Assembly (NCBI RefSeq): GCF_016804325.1
Contig: NZ_CP043627.1
Span: 4,917,001 to 4,981,000 of the forward strand
Source of the DNA: Methylobacterium aquaticum
GTDB lineage: Bacteria; Pseudomonadota; Alphaproteobacteria; Rhizobiales; Beijerinckiaceae
Length of the DNA stretch: 64,000 nucleotides
Direction of reading: 5' to 3'
Under the pieces are notes generated by a model. The model saw only the letters and a program-made list of their open reading frames with translations. It was not told the DNA's origin and ran no database searches. Shown piece after piece: positions 41,959 to 50,715 of this stretch. Position 1 is the stretch's first letter. Each line of letters starts with the position of its first letter. The position numbers and the translations under genes are program-made.

Positions 41959-42216
41959 TCAGCCGGCCAGCAGCGGATCGAGGCGGCCGGACTTGTCGAG
42001 GGCGTAGAGATCGTCGCAGCCGCCGACATGGGTCGCCCCGACGAAGATCTGCGGCACGCTGGTGCGGCCGCCGGCCTTGTCGATCATCTCGCGCCGGGCA
42101 CCCGCCTTGGCCTCGACGTCGATCTCGGTGAAGGCGGCGCCCTTCTCCTGCAGCAGCGACTTGGCCGCCGAGCAATAGGGGCACCAGCTGGTGGTGTAGA
42201 TCGTGACCGGCTGCAT
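41959..42216 (-). CDS. grxC: Glutaredoxin 3
   Basis: GrxC is a small dithiol glutaredoxin that reduces disulfides with glutathione. The 85-residue protein has the active site CPYC at residues 12-15, the TVP-type cis-Pro loop (RTSVPQIFVGATHVGGCDDL) and the GG-C-D-D glutathione-binding motif. Length and motifs match GrxC. It heads the grxC-nitrilase-DUF1178 group. Confidence 0.96.
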   Translation of the reverse strand: MQPVTIYTTSWCPYCSAAKSLLQEKGAAFTEIDVEAKAGARREMIDKAGGRTSVPQIFVGATHVGGCDDLYALDKSGRLDPLLAG

Positions 42217-42339
42217 CCGTCGGCTCGTGCGCTGCGGGGGAGGCCCGAAATCGGGGTTTGCCCAATATAGGCGCCCGCGACGGAGCGCGCCAGCGGCGGC
42301 GCGTCAGTCCGCCCTCGCCATCTCGACCCGGGGCGGTCC

Positions 42340-42696
42340 TCAGGCCGCCATCAGCTTCTCGACCTCGGTGACGAGCTCGCGCAGGTGGAAGGGCTTCGAC
42401 AGGACCTTGGCGTCCTTCGGGGCCTTCGAATCGGGGTTGAGCGCCACCGCGGCGAAGCCCGTGATGAACATCACCTTGATGTCGGGATCGAGCTCGGTGG
42501 CGCGGCGCGCCAGCTCGATGCCGTCCATCTCGGGCATCACGATGTCGGTGAGCAGGAGCTCGAACGGCTCCTCGCGCAGGCGGTTATAGGCCGAGAGGCC
42601 GTTGTCGAACGAGGCCACGTCGTAGCCCGCGTTCTGGAGCGCCTTGGCGAGGAAGCGACGCATGTCGTTGTCGTCTTCCGCGAGGAGGATCTTCAT
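42340..42696 (-). CDS. cpdR: CpdR-type single-domain response regulator
   Basis: CpdR in Caulobacter and Brucella is phosphorylated by the CckA-ChpT relay and, when unphosphorylated, localises ClpXP to degrade CtrA. This 118-residue protein is only a receiver domain: MKILLAEDDNDMRRFLAKAL, phosphoacceptor in LLTDIVMPEMDG, FITGFAAVALNPDSKAPKD and LSKPFHLRELV. All key acidic residues, the Thr and the Lys are present. The insertion after TGFAAVAL is typical of CpdR. It is divergent from an N-formylglutamate amidohydrolase gene, a pairing I recall from other Hyphomicrobiales. No CtrA site was found upstream. Confidence 0.95.
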   Translation of the reverse strand: MKILLAEDDNDMRRFLAKALQNAGYDVASFDNGLSAYNRLREEPFELLLTDIVMPEMDGIELARRATELDPDIKVMFITGFAAVALNPDSKAPKDAKVLSKPFHLRELVTEVEKLMAA

Positions 42697-42967
42697 GAAC
42701 GGGAGTCCTGGATTCCGATTCGCTGTGTTCATTCCATAAAGCGGCCGCGTGGTAAACAGAGTGTTGACGCGCCGCCCCTCGGGGCGGGTTCCCCACGGGA
42801 TTCGCCGGCGGAATCCGGACCGGATTTGCGGGGGCGCCACACCCTCGCGGCAGTGGACAGGGCCGGGCCGCGGCGCCAGATTAGCCGGATGAAGGTGCGA
42901 CCGCGTCCCATGTCCCCCCTGCCATGCCCTCTCCTCCTGTCCCCTCCCTCCGCCCCCGGACCGCCGG

Positions 42968-43858
42968 ATGAGCCAGGCCTCTCCCGCCAGCCTGTTCACG
43001 CCGCCCTTCCGGGTGGACGAGCCGGAGCGGCAGACCCTGCCGTTCGTCTACAACACCGGCCATTCGGGCGCGGTCTACCCGGCTTCCTTCGTGGCGGCGT
43101 CGCGGCTCGACGCGGTGGCCTTGCGCCGCTCGGAGGACGCCTTCGTCGACCGGCTCTACGCGCCCGTCGTCGCCCTGGGCGCACCGCTGATGCAGGCCGC
43201 CTTCCCGCGGGCCTATCTCGACGTGAACCGCGAGCCCTACGAGCTCGACCCGCGGATGTTCGACGGGCGGCTGCCGCCCTTCGTCAACGTGCGCTCGATG
43301 CGGGTGGCGGGCGGCCTCGGCACGGTGCCTCGGGTGGTGGCGGACGGCCAGGAGATCTACCGCGGCCGCCTGCCGGTCGAGGAGGCGATTGCGCGGATCG
43401 AGGAACTGTACAAGCCCTATCACCGCACCCTCAAGGACCTGGTGGCGCGCACCGCCCGCACCTTCGGGCACGCCGTCCTGATCGACTGCCACTCGATGCC
43501 CTCGACGAGCCTCGGCCGCGACGAGGGACCGGCGATCGACGTGGTGCTCGGAGACCGCTTCGGCACCGCCTGCGGACCCGACCTGATCGATTGCGCCGAG
43601 GCCGCCTTTCGCGGCCACGGCCTCAGGGTGGTGCGCAACAAGCCCTATGCCGGCGGCTTCATCACCGAGCATTACGGCGAGCCCGCCTTCGGCCGCCACG
43701 CCCTCCAGATCGAGATCAACCGCGCCCTCTACATGGACGAGCGCAAGCTCCTGCCCCGCCCCGGCTTCGACGCCCTGTCGCGGATCCTGACCGCGGTGGC
43801 CGAGACCCTGGGGCATGCCGCCCTCGATCTCGGCCCCCGGCGCATCGCCGCCGAGTAG
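42968..43858 (+). CDS. N-formylglutamate amidohydrolase
   Basis: This 296-residue protein hydrolyses N-formyl-L-glutamate in histidine degradation or related N-formyl amino acids. It contains FVYNTGHSGAVYPASF, PRAYLDVNREPYELDPRMF, HAVLIDCHSMPSTSLG, RNKPYAGGFITEHYGEPA and ALQIEINRALYMDE, all hutG2-type N-formylglutamate amidohydrolase hallmarks. Zinc-binding histidines are in these motifs. No other hut genes are nearby. It is divergent from cpdR. Confidence 0.92.
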   Translation: MSQASPASLFTPPFRVDEPERQTLPFVYNTGHSGAVYPASFVAASRLDAVALRRSEDAFVDRLYAPVVALGAPLMQAAFPRAYLDVNREPYELDPRMFDGRLPPFVNVRSMRVAGGLGTVPRVVADGQEIYRGRLPVEEAIARIEELYKPYHRTLKDLVARTARTFGHAVLIDCHSMPSTSLGRDEGPAIDVVLGDRFGTACGPDLIDCAEAAFRGHGLRVVRNKPYAGGFITEHYGEPAFGRHALQIEINRALYMDERKLLPRPGFDALSRILTAVAETLGHAALDLGPRRIAAE

Positions 43859-43877
43859 GCGCCGTCGCGGGCAGGGT

Positions 43878-44753
43878 TCAGCCCCGGCCCGCCCGCCGCA
43901 TCGAGACGGTGGCGAGCGCCGCCAGGTCCTTCTCGCCGTCGCCATGGGCGAGCGCCTCGAGCAGGCCGTCGCGCAGCACGCTGGCGAGCGGCATCGGCAC
44001 CCGGGCGGCTTCGCCCGCTGCGAGGGCCAGGCGCACGTCCTTGGCGCCGAGCGCCAGTCCGAAGCCCGGCGGCTCGTAGCGGCCGGCGGCGATCGAGGCG
44101 CCGTAGTTCTTGTAGACCGGCGCGGCGAAGATCGTGTTCGTCAGGAGGTCGAGGAGGTCTGCGGCGGCGACGCCGTGCGCCTCGGCGAGCGCCGAGGCCT
44201 CGCCCATCGCCTCGATCGCCGCGACGATCATCATGTTGCCGGCGAGCTTGACGGTGTTCGCCCGGGCCGGCGCCTCGCCGAAGCGCCAGGTCTTCGCCCC
44301 CATCGCGTCGAGGAGCGGCTGCGCCGCGAGAATGGCGTCGTCCGGGCCGGCCGCCAGGATGTTGAGCTTGCCGGCTTCCGCCACGTCGGGCCGGCCGAAG
44401 ACCGGTGCCGAGACGTAAGCGACGCCCGCCCGGCCATGGATAGCCGCCAGTTCCTCGGCCAGCGCCACCGAGATGGTGCTGGTCCCGAGATGCACCTTCG
44501 GCCGCTCGGCCTGGTCGAGGAGGCCGCTCTCGACGATGACGGCGTGGAGCGCGGCGTCGTCGGCCAGCATCGTCACGGCGGCATCGCCCCGGAACGCCTC
44601 GGCGGGGGTCGCCACCGGCTCGGCGCCGTGGGCGCGCAGGGCCTCCGCGGCTTGCGCCGAGCGGTTCCACACCCGGACCCGATGGCCCGCCTTCACCAAG
44701 TTGAGGGCCATCCCCCGGCCCATCCGGCCGAGCCCGAGAAATCCGACATCCAT
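43878..44753 (-). CDS. Beta-hydroxyacid dehydrogenase (3-hydroxyisobutyrate-dehydrogenase-like)
   Basis: This 291-residue protein has the Rossmann N-terminus MDVGFLGLGRMGRGMALNL and the catalytic lysine in ANTVKLAGNMMIVAAIEAMG. STISVALAEELA is close to the S-T-[SI]-xP motif that binds substrate. It reduces or oxidises a beta-hydroxyacid with NAD(P), and the exact acid is not determinable. The group contains glyoxylate/succinic-semialdehyde reductases as well as 3-hydroxyisobutyrate dehydrogenase. The upstream TerB-like gene is 64 nt away on the same strand. Confidence 0.9.
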   Translation of the reverse strand: MDVGFLGLGRMGRGMALNLVKAGHRVRVWNRSAQAAEALRAHGAEPVATPAEAFRGDAAVTMLADDAALHAVIVESGLLDQAERPKVHLGTSTISVALAEELAAIHGRAGVAYVSAPVFGRPDVAEAGKLNILAAGPDDAILAAQPLLDAMGAKTWRFGEAPARANTVKLAGNMMIVAAIEAMGEASALAEAHGVAAADLLDLLTNTIFAAPVYKNYGASIAAGRYEPPGFGLALGAKDVRLALAAGEAARVPMPLASVLRDGLLEALAHGDGEKDLAALATVSMRRAGRG

Positions 44754-44817
44754 CGCGACATGCTCCCCATCCTTGGACCGGGGAGGAGATGGGGCGGACT
44801 CGCCCGGTGTCAGGCCC

Positions 44818-45255
44818 TCACACGCCCAGAAGGGCGGTCTTCTCGACGCCGAGCACCTCGGCGATCTCGTCGAGGGCCTTGTGCTCCAGTTCGCTGATCC
44901 CGCCCTGGTCGGCGACGTCGGCGGCGATCAGGAAGACGTCCTGGCGCTGCTCCAGCGGACGGTCGGCGATGGCGCCGACGAAGCGCAGGTTCTCCAGCCG
45001 CCCGGCCCGGCTCTTCGCCCGGGCGATCGCCTCGTGCAGCTCCTGTTCGAGCTTCAGCACGCCGTAGGACTTGTGCAGGATCGGGTTGTTGCTGAGGTCG
45101 GCGAGCGCCGTCTCGATCTCCTCCTCGTCGATCTCCTGGTCGGCCAGGATCACGGTGGCGGCCGCCGAGCAGGCGGCGTGGAGGAAGGCGGTGTCGCCGG
45201 CATAGGACATGACGACCCGGCCGATCCGGGAGAAGGCATCCTGAAACAGCCCCAT
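44818..45255 (-). CDS. TerB-like tellurite resistance family protein
   Basis: This 145-residue protein matches the TerB-like helical domain: AAATVILADQEIDEEEIETA, DVADQGGISELEHKALDEIA and ENLRFVGAIADRPLEQ. The acidic DQEIDEEE and DVADQGGISE motifs are metal-binding-like. TerB proteins occur in stress and metal-resistance contexts. It is not accompanied by other ter genes. ATG 45255 begins MGLFQDAFSRIGRVVMSYAG. Confidence 0.85.
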   Translation of the reverse strand: MGLFQDAFSRIGRVVMSYAGDTAFLHAACSAAATVILADQEIDEEEIETALADLSNNPILHKSYGVLKLEQELHEAIARAKSRAGRLENLRFVGAIADRPLEQRQDVFLIAADVADQGGISELEHKALDEIAEVLGVEKTALLGV

Positions 45256-45541
45256 GGCACGTCCTTGAAAGAAAACCCTCGGGCCGGCAGCGGCGGCCCC
45301 CTCGTGGTGGTCGCCCATCGATGCATGCGCGCGCGCAGGCGACAAGTGCAGCGCGGCCGGGATCGGCGAAGCGGGTGGTCGAGGATGGAGATTCGGGGAG
45401 GAAAAACACGAGGCGTGCCCTCCCCGACACGCTCGCATCGATCGCGAACGCTGCGGTCCGACCCTTCCAGGATCGTGATGCGACTGGCGCCCGGACCGCG
45501 GAAGCTTTTTCGGCTCTCCCGCCGACACTGTCACCCTCCGA

Positions 45542-45682
45542 GTCATCCCGGGGCCGCGAAAGCGGAGCCCGGGATCCATAACCGCCGACGATGCAAGATG
45601 AAGCGGAACGCTACCCGCCTTGTCCGGCGTCGCCAGCGGCTATGGATCCCGGGTTCTCGCCTACGGCGAGCCCCGGGATGAC
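45542..45682. repeat. Family B interspersed palindromic element, copy 5
   Basis: GTCATCCCGGGGCCGCG and inner CGGAGCCCGGGATCCATAA pair with TATGGATCCCGGGTTCTCG and CGAGCCCCGGGATGAC. The centre ATGAAGCGGAACGC is homologous to copy 1. The right arm has accumulated changes. Confidence 0.75.
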
Positions 45683-45741
45683 ATCGAGGGTGTCGGGTCG
45701 GTGGAGCCCGAGACGGCCTCTCTCACACCGCGAACACTTGC

Positions 45742-46872
45742 TTACATCGCGATCACCTGCCGGATCGCCTCGCCGCGGTCGAGCCGGTCGAAGCCCTCGT
45801 TGATCTGGTCGAGGGTCAGCGTGCCGGTCATCAGCTTGTCCACCGGCAGGCGGCCCTGGCGGTACATCGCGATGTAGCGCGGGATGTCGCGCGCCGGGAC
45901 GCAGGAGCCCATGTAGCTGCCGCGCACCACCCGCTCCTCGCCGACGAGGCCGACCGGCGGCAGGGTGAAGCTGTGGTTCGGGTTGGCGAGGCCCGCGGTC
46001 GCCGTGGTGCCGCCTCGGCGGGTGATGCGGTAGGCGGTGTCGAAGGCCTTGACCGAGCCGGCCATCTCCAGGGCGTAATCGACCCCGCCGTCGGTGGCGT
46101 CGCGGATCGCCGCGACCGCGTCGGGATCGGAGGCGAGGAACGCGTCGGTGGCGCCGAGTTCGCGCGCGACCCGGAGCTTGTCCTCCGACAAATCGACCGC
46201 GACGACGCGGCCCGCCCCGCTCGCCACCGCCCCGATCAGCGCCGAGAGGCCGACGCCGCCGAGACCCACCACGGCGACGCTCTGGCCCATCTGCACCCGG
46301 CAGGTATTCACCACCGCGCCGACTCCGGTCATCACCGCGCAGCCGAACAGGGCCGCCTCGACGAGGGGGATGTCGGAATCGATCTTCACGATCGAGCGGC
46401 GGGAGATCACCGCGTATTCGCCGAAGGCCGAGACGCCGCTGTGGTGGCTCACCTCGGCGCCGTCGCAGCGGATGCGCTTGGCGCCCGACAGGAGCGTGCC
46501 GCGGCCGTTGGCGGCGTTGCCGGGCTCGCACAGGGCGCCGCGCCCCTCGCGGCACGGCGCGCAGCCGCCGCAGGTCGGCACGAAGGACATCACCACGTGG
46601 TCGCCGCGCTTCAGGTCGGTGATTCCGGGTCCCAGTTCCTCGACGATGCCGGAGGCCTCGTGCCCGAGAGCCACCGGCACCGGGCGGATCCGGTCGCCGT
46701 TGATGACCGAGAGGTCGGAATGGCACAGGCCGGCGCCGGCGATCTTCACCAGCACCTCGTCCGGCCCCGGGGGATCGAGCTCGATCGTCTCGATGCGCAG
46801 GGGCCGCGTCTCGGCATAGGGCCGCGCGACGGGGGCGTGGTGCAGGATGGCGGCGCGAACGCGTAGGGACAC
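45742..46872 (-). CDS. Zinc-dependent alcohol dehydrogenase (class III-like)
   Basis: This 376-residue enzyme is a zinc MDR alcohol dehydrogenase. Catalytic zinc ligands are in GAGLCHSDLSVI and VALGHEASGIVEELG; the structural zinc cysteines are in PTCGGCAPCREGRGALC. The coenzyme loop VAVVGLGGVGLSALIGA is intact. It resembles benzyl-alcohol/S-(hydroxymethyl)glutathione-type dehydrogenases; the alcohol substrate is unknown. The GTG start at 46872 has AGGA 9 nt upstream. Three cysteine-rich segments are fully present, so it should be active. Confidence 0.92.
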   Translation of the reverse strand: MSLRVRAAILHHAPVARPYAETRPLRIETIELDPPGPDEVLVKIAGAGLCHSDLSVINGDRIRPVPVALGHEASGIVEELGPGITDLKRGDHVVMSFVPTCGGCAPCREGRGALCEPGNAANGRGTLLSGAKRIRCDGAEVSHHSGVSAFGEYAVISRRSIVKIDSDIPLVEAALFGCAVMTGVGAVVNTCRVQMGQSVAVVGLGGVGLSALIGAVASGAGRVVAVDLSEDKLRVARELGATDAFLASDPDAVAAIRDATDGGVDYALEMAGSVKAFDTAYRITRRGGTTATAGLANPNHSFTLPPVGLVGEERVVRGSYMGSCVPARDIPRYIAMYRQGRLPVDKLMTGTLTLDQINEGFDRLDRGEAIRQVIAM

Positions 46873-46964
46873 GGATGGATCCTCCCGGCGGGGCGTCTTG
46901 TCGGCCCCGGCGGGAGCAGGCTGGCAGCGGACCTGCGGCCGGTCAACCGGCCGCGGAAGCAGGG

Positions 46965-47222
46965 TCACGCCGCGTCGTGTGCACTGAGCCTCCAGAACGG
47001 GCGGCGCGCCTCGGCGCGGGCCTCCGCGCGGGAGAGCCCGATATCCGCGAGCGTCTCGTCGGTCATGAAGGGCAGGTCGCGCGCCAGATCGCGGCGGGCC
47101 GACCAGCGTCGCAGCCAGCCCCGCAGGATCGCCACCCCGGCAAGCCGCGGTTCGTGTGCGCGGCTCACGGTCGGGTTCCGCGGGGCGCGGGGCGACGGGA
47201 ACGGGATGACGGTGGCGGCCAT
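46965..47222 (-). CDS. DUF1127 domain protein
   Basis: This 85-residue protein ends with the DUF1127 signature RDLARDLPFMTDETLADIGL followed by SRAEARAEARRPFW. DUF1127 proteins are small arginine-rich proteins involved in RNA-linked or phosphate/carbon regulation in some alphaproteobacteria. The start ATG 47222 has AAGGAGA upstream. It is divergent from a LysR gene, and its transcription may be controlled by that regulator. Confidence 0.85.
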   Translation of the reverse strand: MAATVIPFPSPRAPRNPTVSRAHEPRLAGVAILRGWLRRWSARRDLARDLPFMTDETLADIGLSRAEARAEARRPFWRLSAHDAA

Positions 47223-47255
47223 GGCGGATCTCCTTCTTGTCCCGAGTCTCCTTCG

Positions 47256-47286
47256 CGTCCCGGGCGCCACCCTGCTACCCGGGACG
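47256..47286. promoter_or_regulatory. Inverted repeat in the DUF1127/LysR divergent promoter region
   Basis: CGTCCCGGG (47256-47264) and CCCGGGACG (47278-47286) are perfect 9-bp arms separated by 13 bases, in the middle of the 125-base region between two divergent genes. It is a candidate LysR operator. Confidence 0.4.
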
Positions 47287-47347
47287 AGGGCGGCCGTATA
47301 TTGAGTTCTCCGGCGCGCTTCGTGCGCGAAACTCACAGACACCGGTC

Positions 47348-48226
47348 ATGCGCCACCTGCCGCCCCTCTCCTCCCTGCGCGCCTTCGAGGCCGCGGCGCG
47401 CCTCGGCTCGGTGACGAGGGCTGCCGACGAACTCGGGCGCACGCACGGGGCGGTGTCGCGCCAGGTGCGGGCGCTGCAGGAGCAGGCCGGCACCGCCTTG
47501 TTCGAGAAGGCCGGCACGGGCCTGCGCCTCACCCCCGCCGGTGAGGCGTTTCGGACCGTGGTGGCGGGGGTGCTCGACGACCTGGAACGGGGCTACCGGC
47601 GCCTGCGCGATGCCGGGCAAGGCACCACCATCCACCTCGCCTGCGGGGCGACCTTCGCGATGCGCTGGCTGGTGCCGCGCCTCTCGGGCTTCTACCGCGA
47701 GCGGCCGACGGTGCAGGTGCGCCTCTCGATGACCTCGGCCCGGGAGATCCGCGACGACGGCGCCGACCTGGTGCTGAGCTGGGACCGCCTCGCCCGTCCG
47801 ATCCGCGACGAGGCGCGGGCGATCCGCCTCGGCGACGTGGCCTTCGGGGTGGTCTGCGCGCCCGATTACCCGGTCCGGGCGGAGGGTGGACGCCTCGTCG
47901 CCGGGACCCGGATCCTCCACGAATACACGCCGCATTCCTGGCCGGCCTGGGAGGCGGCGACCGGCAGGCAGGTCGCGGCGGAGCGGGACACCGCCTTTCC
48001 GCATAACGGCCTGTGCATTGAGGCCGCGCTGTCGGGCCTCGGCATCGCCCTGGTGGAGCAGGTCCTGGTGCGCGACGACCTCGCGGCGGGCCGCCTCGTG
48101 GCCCCCTGCGGCTTCCATCGCTTCCCCGACGGCTTCGCGGCCATCCCGGCGACGGACCGCCCGCTCTCGCCGGCCGCCTCGGCCTTCCTCGACTGGCTGC
48201 GGCGGATGCTGGCGGAGGAGGCGTGA
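47348..48226 (+). CDS. LysR-family transcription regulator (GcvA-like)
   Basis: This 292-residue protein has the N-terminal HTH: LSSLRAFEAAARLGSVTRAA followed by DELGRTHGAVSRQVRALQ. A type 2 periplasmic-binding-like sensor follows (IHLACGATFAMRWLVPRL, GADLVLSWDR, FPHNGLCIEAALSGLGIALV). Overall the layout is GcvA/AmpR-like. ATG 47348 matches the family start. It is divergent from the DUF1127 gene. The inducer is unknown. Confidence 0.92.
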   Translation: MRHLPPLSSLRAFEAAARLGSVTRAADELGRTHGAVSRQVRALQEQAGTALFEKAGTGLRLTPAGEAFRTVVAGVLDDLERGYRRLRDAGQGTTIHLACGATFAMRWLVPRLSGFYRERPTVQVRLSMTSAREIRDDGADLVLSWDRLARPIRDEARAIRLGDVAFGVVCAPDYPVRAEGGRLVAGTRILHEYTPHSWPAWEAATGRQVAAERDTAFPHNGLCIEAALSGLGIALVEQVLVRDDLAAGRLVAPCGFHRFPDGFAAIPATDRPLSPAASAFLDWLRRMLAEEA

Positions 48227-48261
48227 TACGAATTCCAGAAGATCACTTCCGGAATTCGTAT
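48226..48261 (+). terminator. Hairpin at the 3' end of the LysR gene
   Basis: ATACGAATTCCAGAAG and CTTCCGGAATTCGTAT are 16-base arms with one mismatch around an ATCA loop. It starts at the last base of the stop codon and lacks a T-tract. It is probably an intrinsic-like terminator or a repeat hairpin. Confidence 0.55.
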
Positions 48262-48610
48262 CCCGAGCCCGCGCGGTGAAGCCGTAGGCTTCACACGTCT
48301 GAGCGAAGCCGATTTCCGCATCGCGAAGCGATCGATCGGCAATCGCATGACCCGCGGCGCTCGACGATTCGCGCGCCGTGGAGGTCGGAGCCGAGGCGAC
48401 CTTCCCCAAGGCCACGACGTCAATGGAGAGGTTCGTTGTACGTCCACCAAGTATCCACCCGCGTTGCGCGAAAGACACGGCGCCGGATACACCCTCGCAA
48501 CAGTGCCTAAATTGCCTATTTTTTGAGCAAACGCCCAACAATTGGTTTTGCCACGGTGCCGCCACACTGCCAGCTTGGCTGCAGTTGGCCCCGGCCTCAT
48601 CCGGCCCCAG
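48262..48610. other. Intergenic region upstream of the porin gene, nothing recognised
   Basis: It includes a short palindromic CGCGAAGCGATCGATCGGCA run and a slightly AT-richer tract near 48510-48550 (TTGCCTATTTTTTGAGC) that could be the porin promoter. No gene is recognised. Confidence 0.4.
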
Positions 48611-48631
48611 ATGGACTTCCCGAACGTGGCA

Positions 48632-49888
48632 ATGCGCTTCACCCTCAGCAGCCTGACCGTCGCCCTGCTGTCGTCCGGCTTCGCTCACGCCGCCGACCTG
48701 GCCGCCCCGGCCCCTGCCCCGGTGGCCGTTGTCGAACGCTGCAAGGCGACCCTGTCGCTGCCGGCCTATGGCGGCGTGATCAAGCCGAACCCGAACCCGT
48801 CCTGCGTCACCCTCGGCGGCTTCGGCGACATCTATGTCGGCGGCGCGATCACCGGCTACGCCTACACCCAGACCAACCCCTTCCCGTTCTCGGCCGCGCC
48901 GCTGCCGAGCGACCGGGCGGCCCGGGTCGACTTCACCAACATCCAGGGCTGGATCCAGAAGGCCGATGGGCCGTTCCAGTTCTACGTCCAGGCCGGCGCC
49001 TACGCGATCCCGTCCCTCGGCTTCCTGAACTACAGCGCCCTCGACCAGACCGACCTGCTGTTCACGCCCCTGCCGGTCGCCTTCGGCAAGTACGTGTTCA
49101 ACGACAACTGGTCGATCCAGGGTGGCCGCATGCCGACCCTGATCGGCACCGAGGCGCCGTTCACGTTCCAGAACCTGAACATCTCCCGCGGCCTCCTGTT
49201 CAACCAGGAGAACATCATCAACCACGGCGTGCAGGTGAACTACAGCGACGGCCCGTGGTCGGCCTCGGTCGCCGGCACCGACGGGTTCTTCTCCGGCAAC
49301 ATCAGCTGGCTCACCGGCGCCGTCACCTACAAGCTCGACGACAACAACACCTTCGGCATCAACGGCGGCCTCAACCTCGACCGCACCGACGTGCTGTCGC
49401 GCAGCCTGCGCTACTCCTACGCGACCCCGCTGTTCCAGCAGAACAGCGGCATCCTGTCGATCAACTACACCTACTCGAACGGGCCGTGGACGATCACGCC
49501 CTACTTCCAGTACACGAACGTCGCGCGTGACTTCCGGATCGGCATCGTCGAGGGGGCCTCGACCTATGGCGGCGCGGTCCTGGCGGCCTATACCTTCAAC
49601 GACAACTTCTCGCTCGCCGGCCGCGTCGAGTACATCACCCAGACCGGCGACCGCTTCTCGGGCGGCACCAGCCTGCTCTACGGCGCGGGCAGCTCGGCCC
49701 TGTCCTTCACCGTCACCCCGACCTTCACCTTCGATCGCTTCTTCGTCCGCGGCGAGTATTCGCGGGTCCAGCTCTACGACATCACCCGCGGCGACCTGGC
49801 CTTCGGCACGCTCGGCACCGGCTTCGGCCGCACCGGCAACCGCACCTCGCAGGACCGCTACATGATCGAGGGCGGCATCACCTTCTGA
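48632..49888 (+). CDS. Outer-membrane porin (OmpL-like barrel, BBP2-type)
   Basis: This 418-residue protein has a signal peptide (MRFTLSSLTVALLSSGFAHA, cleavage before ADLA). The mature protein has many alternating barrel strands (FNDNWSIQGGRMPTLIG, GINGGLNLDRTDVLSRSLRY, YSNGPWTITPYFQYTNVARD) and ends MIEGGITF with a terminal Phe, the outer-membrane sorting signal. The first strands (VTLGGFGDIYVGGAITGYAY) are like the OmpL/BBP2 putative porins. ATG 48632 places the signal peptide cleanly; ATG 48611 would add seven residues. A terminator follows. Confidence 0.85.
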   Translation: MRFTLSSLTVALLSSGFAHAADLAAPAPAPVAVVERCKATLSLPAYGGVIKPNPNPSCVTLGGFGDIYVGGAITGYAYTQTNPFPFSAAPLPSDRAARVDFTNIQGWIQKADGPFQFYVQAGAYAIPSLGFLNYSALDQTDLLFTPLPVAFGKYVFNDNWSIQGGRMPTLIGTEAPFTFQNLNISRGLLFNQENIINHGVQVNYSDGPWSASVAGTDGFFSGNISWLTGAVTYKLDDNNTFGINGGLNLDRTDVLSRSLRYSYATPLFQQNSGILSINYTYSNGPWTITPYFQYTNVARDFRIGIVEGASTYGGAVLAAYTFNDNFSLAGRVEYITQTGDRFSGGTSLLYGAGSSALSFTVTPTFTFDRFFVRGEYSRVQLYDITRGDLAFGTLGTGFGRTGNRTSQDRYMIEGGITF

Positions 49889-49916
49889 CGCCTCCCCGAT
49901 CACCGGCGTCCCCCCC

Positions 49917-49947
49917 GCGCCCGCCCGGAATTCTTCCGGGCGGGCGC
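49917..49947 (+). terminator. Terminator hairpin of the porin gene
   Basis: GCGCCCGCCCGGAA and TTCCGGGCGGGCGC are perfect 14-bp arms around TTC, 29 bases after the stop, followed by TTCGCGTTT. This is consistent with an intrinsic terminator with a weak T-tract. Confidence 0.8.
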
Positions 49948-50079
49948 TTCGCGTTTCAACGGCTCGCGCCGCGGCGGATTCCGGATCGGCTTTCCAGGCT
50001 CGCGCAGCAGGGTTTCGCGTCGGCTTGCACGGGGCGCGCGGACGGGTACAGACCGGGCCAGACCCCGCGGAGCCGCTCC

Positions 50080-50715
50080 ATGAGCTTCCTGCCCGATACC
50101 CCGACGCTGCTGGCCTATCTCGCCGCTTGCCTGGTGCTGTTCGTCACGCCCGGTCCCGACATGAGCCTGACGCTCGCGCGCACCATCGGGTCGGGGACAC
50201 GCGCCGGGATCGTCACGGTGCTGGGCACGAGCCTCGGCACCCTGGTCCACACGCTCGCCGCCGTGCTCGGCATCTCGGCGGTCATCGCCGCCTCCGCCAC
50301 CGCCTTCACGGTGCTAAAGGTGGTCGGCGCGCTCTACCTCGCCTGGCTCGCCGTCGACGCCCTGCGCCGCGGCTCGTCCCTCCACGTCCGGGCCGAGACC
50401 GTGCGGGGCGGCCTGTGGCGCACCTTCTGGGTCGGGCTCGGGGTCAACCTCACCAACCCGAAGGTGGTCTTGTTCTTCCTGACCTTCCTGCCGCAATTCG
50501 TGCGGGCCGACGCTCCCGACCCGAGCGGTCAGCTCGCTGTCCTGGGGCTGGCCTTCATCGTCCTGTTCCTGCCGCTCGGAATCCTGATGGTGCTCGGCGC
50601 CGCCCGGGTCACCGGCGCGCTCCAGGCCCGGCCGCGGCTGATGCGGGGGATCGACTGGCTGTTCGCCGGGCTGTTCGGCGCCTTCGCGGCCCGCATCCTG
50701 CTCACGGTGCGCTGA
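50080..50715 (+). CDS. LysE-family amino-acid/metabolite exporter
   Basis: This 211-residue inner-membrane protein has about six helices. The conserved LysE motif LVLFVTPGPDMSLTLARTIG followed by SGTRAG near the N-terminus and the NPKVVLFFLTFLPQF motif are typical. It should export an amino acid or small metabolite by proton exchange. ATG 50080 is the natural start. Its 3' end overlaps the convergent diguanylate cyclase gene by 14 bases. Confidence 0.92.
   Translation: MSFLPDTPTLLAYLAACLVLFVTPGPDMSLTLARTIGSGTRAGIVTVLGTSLGTLVHTLAAVLGISAVIAASATAFTVLKVVGALYLAWLAVDALRRGSSLHVRAETVRGGLWRTFWVGLGVNLTNPKVVLFFLTFLPQFVRADAPDPSGQLAVLGLAFIVLFLPLGILMVLGAARVTGALQARPRLMRGIDWLFAGLFGAFAARILLTVR

Noticed and set aside
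47333..49903. An 856-codon minus-strand frame over the LysR and porin genes
   Set aside because: It is antisense to two well supported genes and reflects high GC at third positions only.
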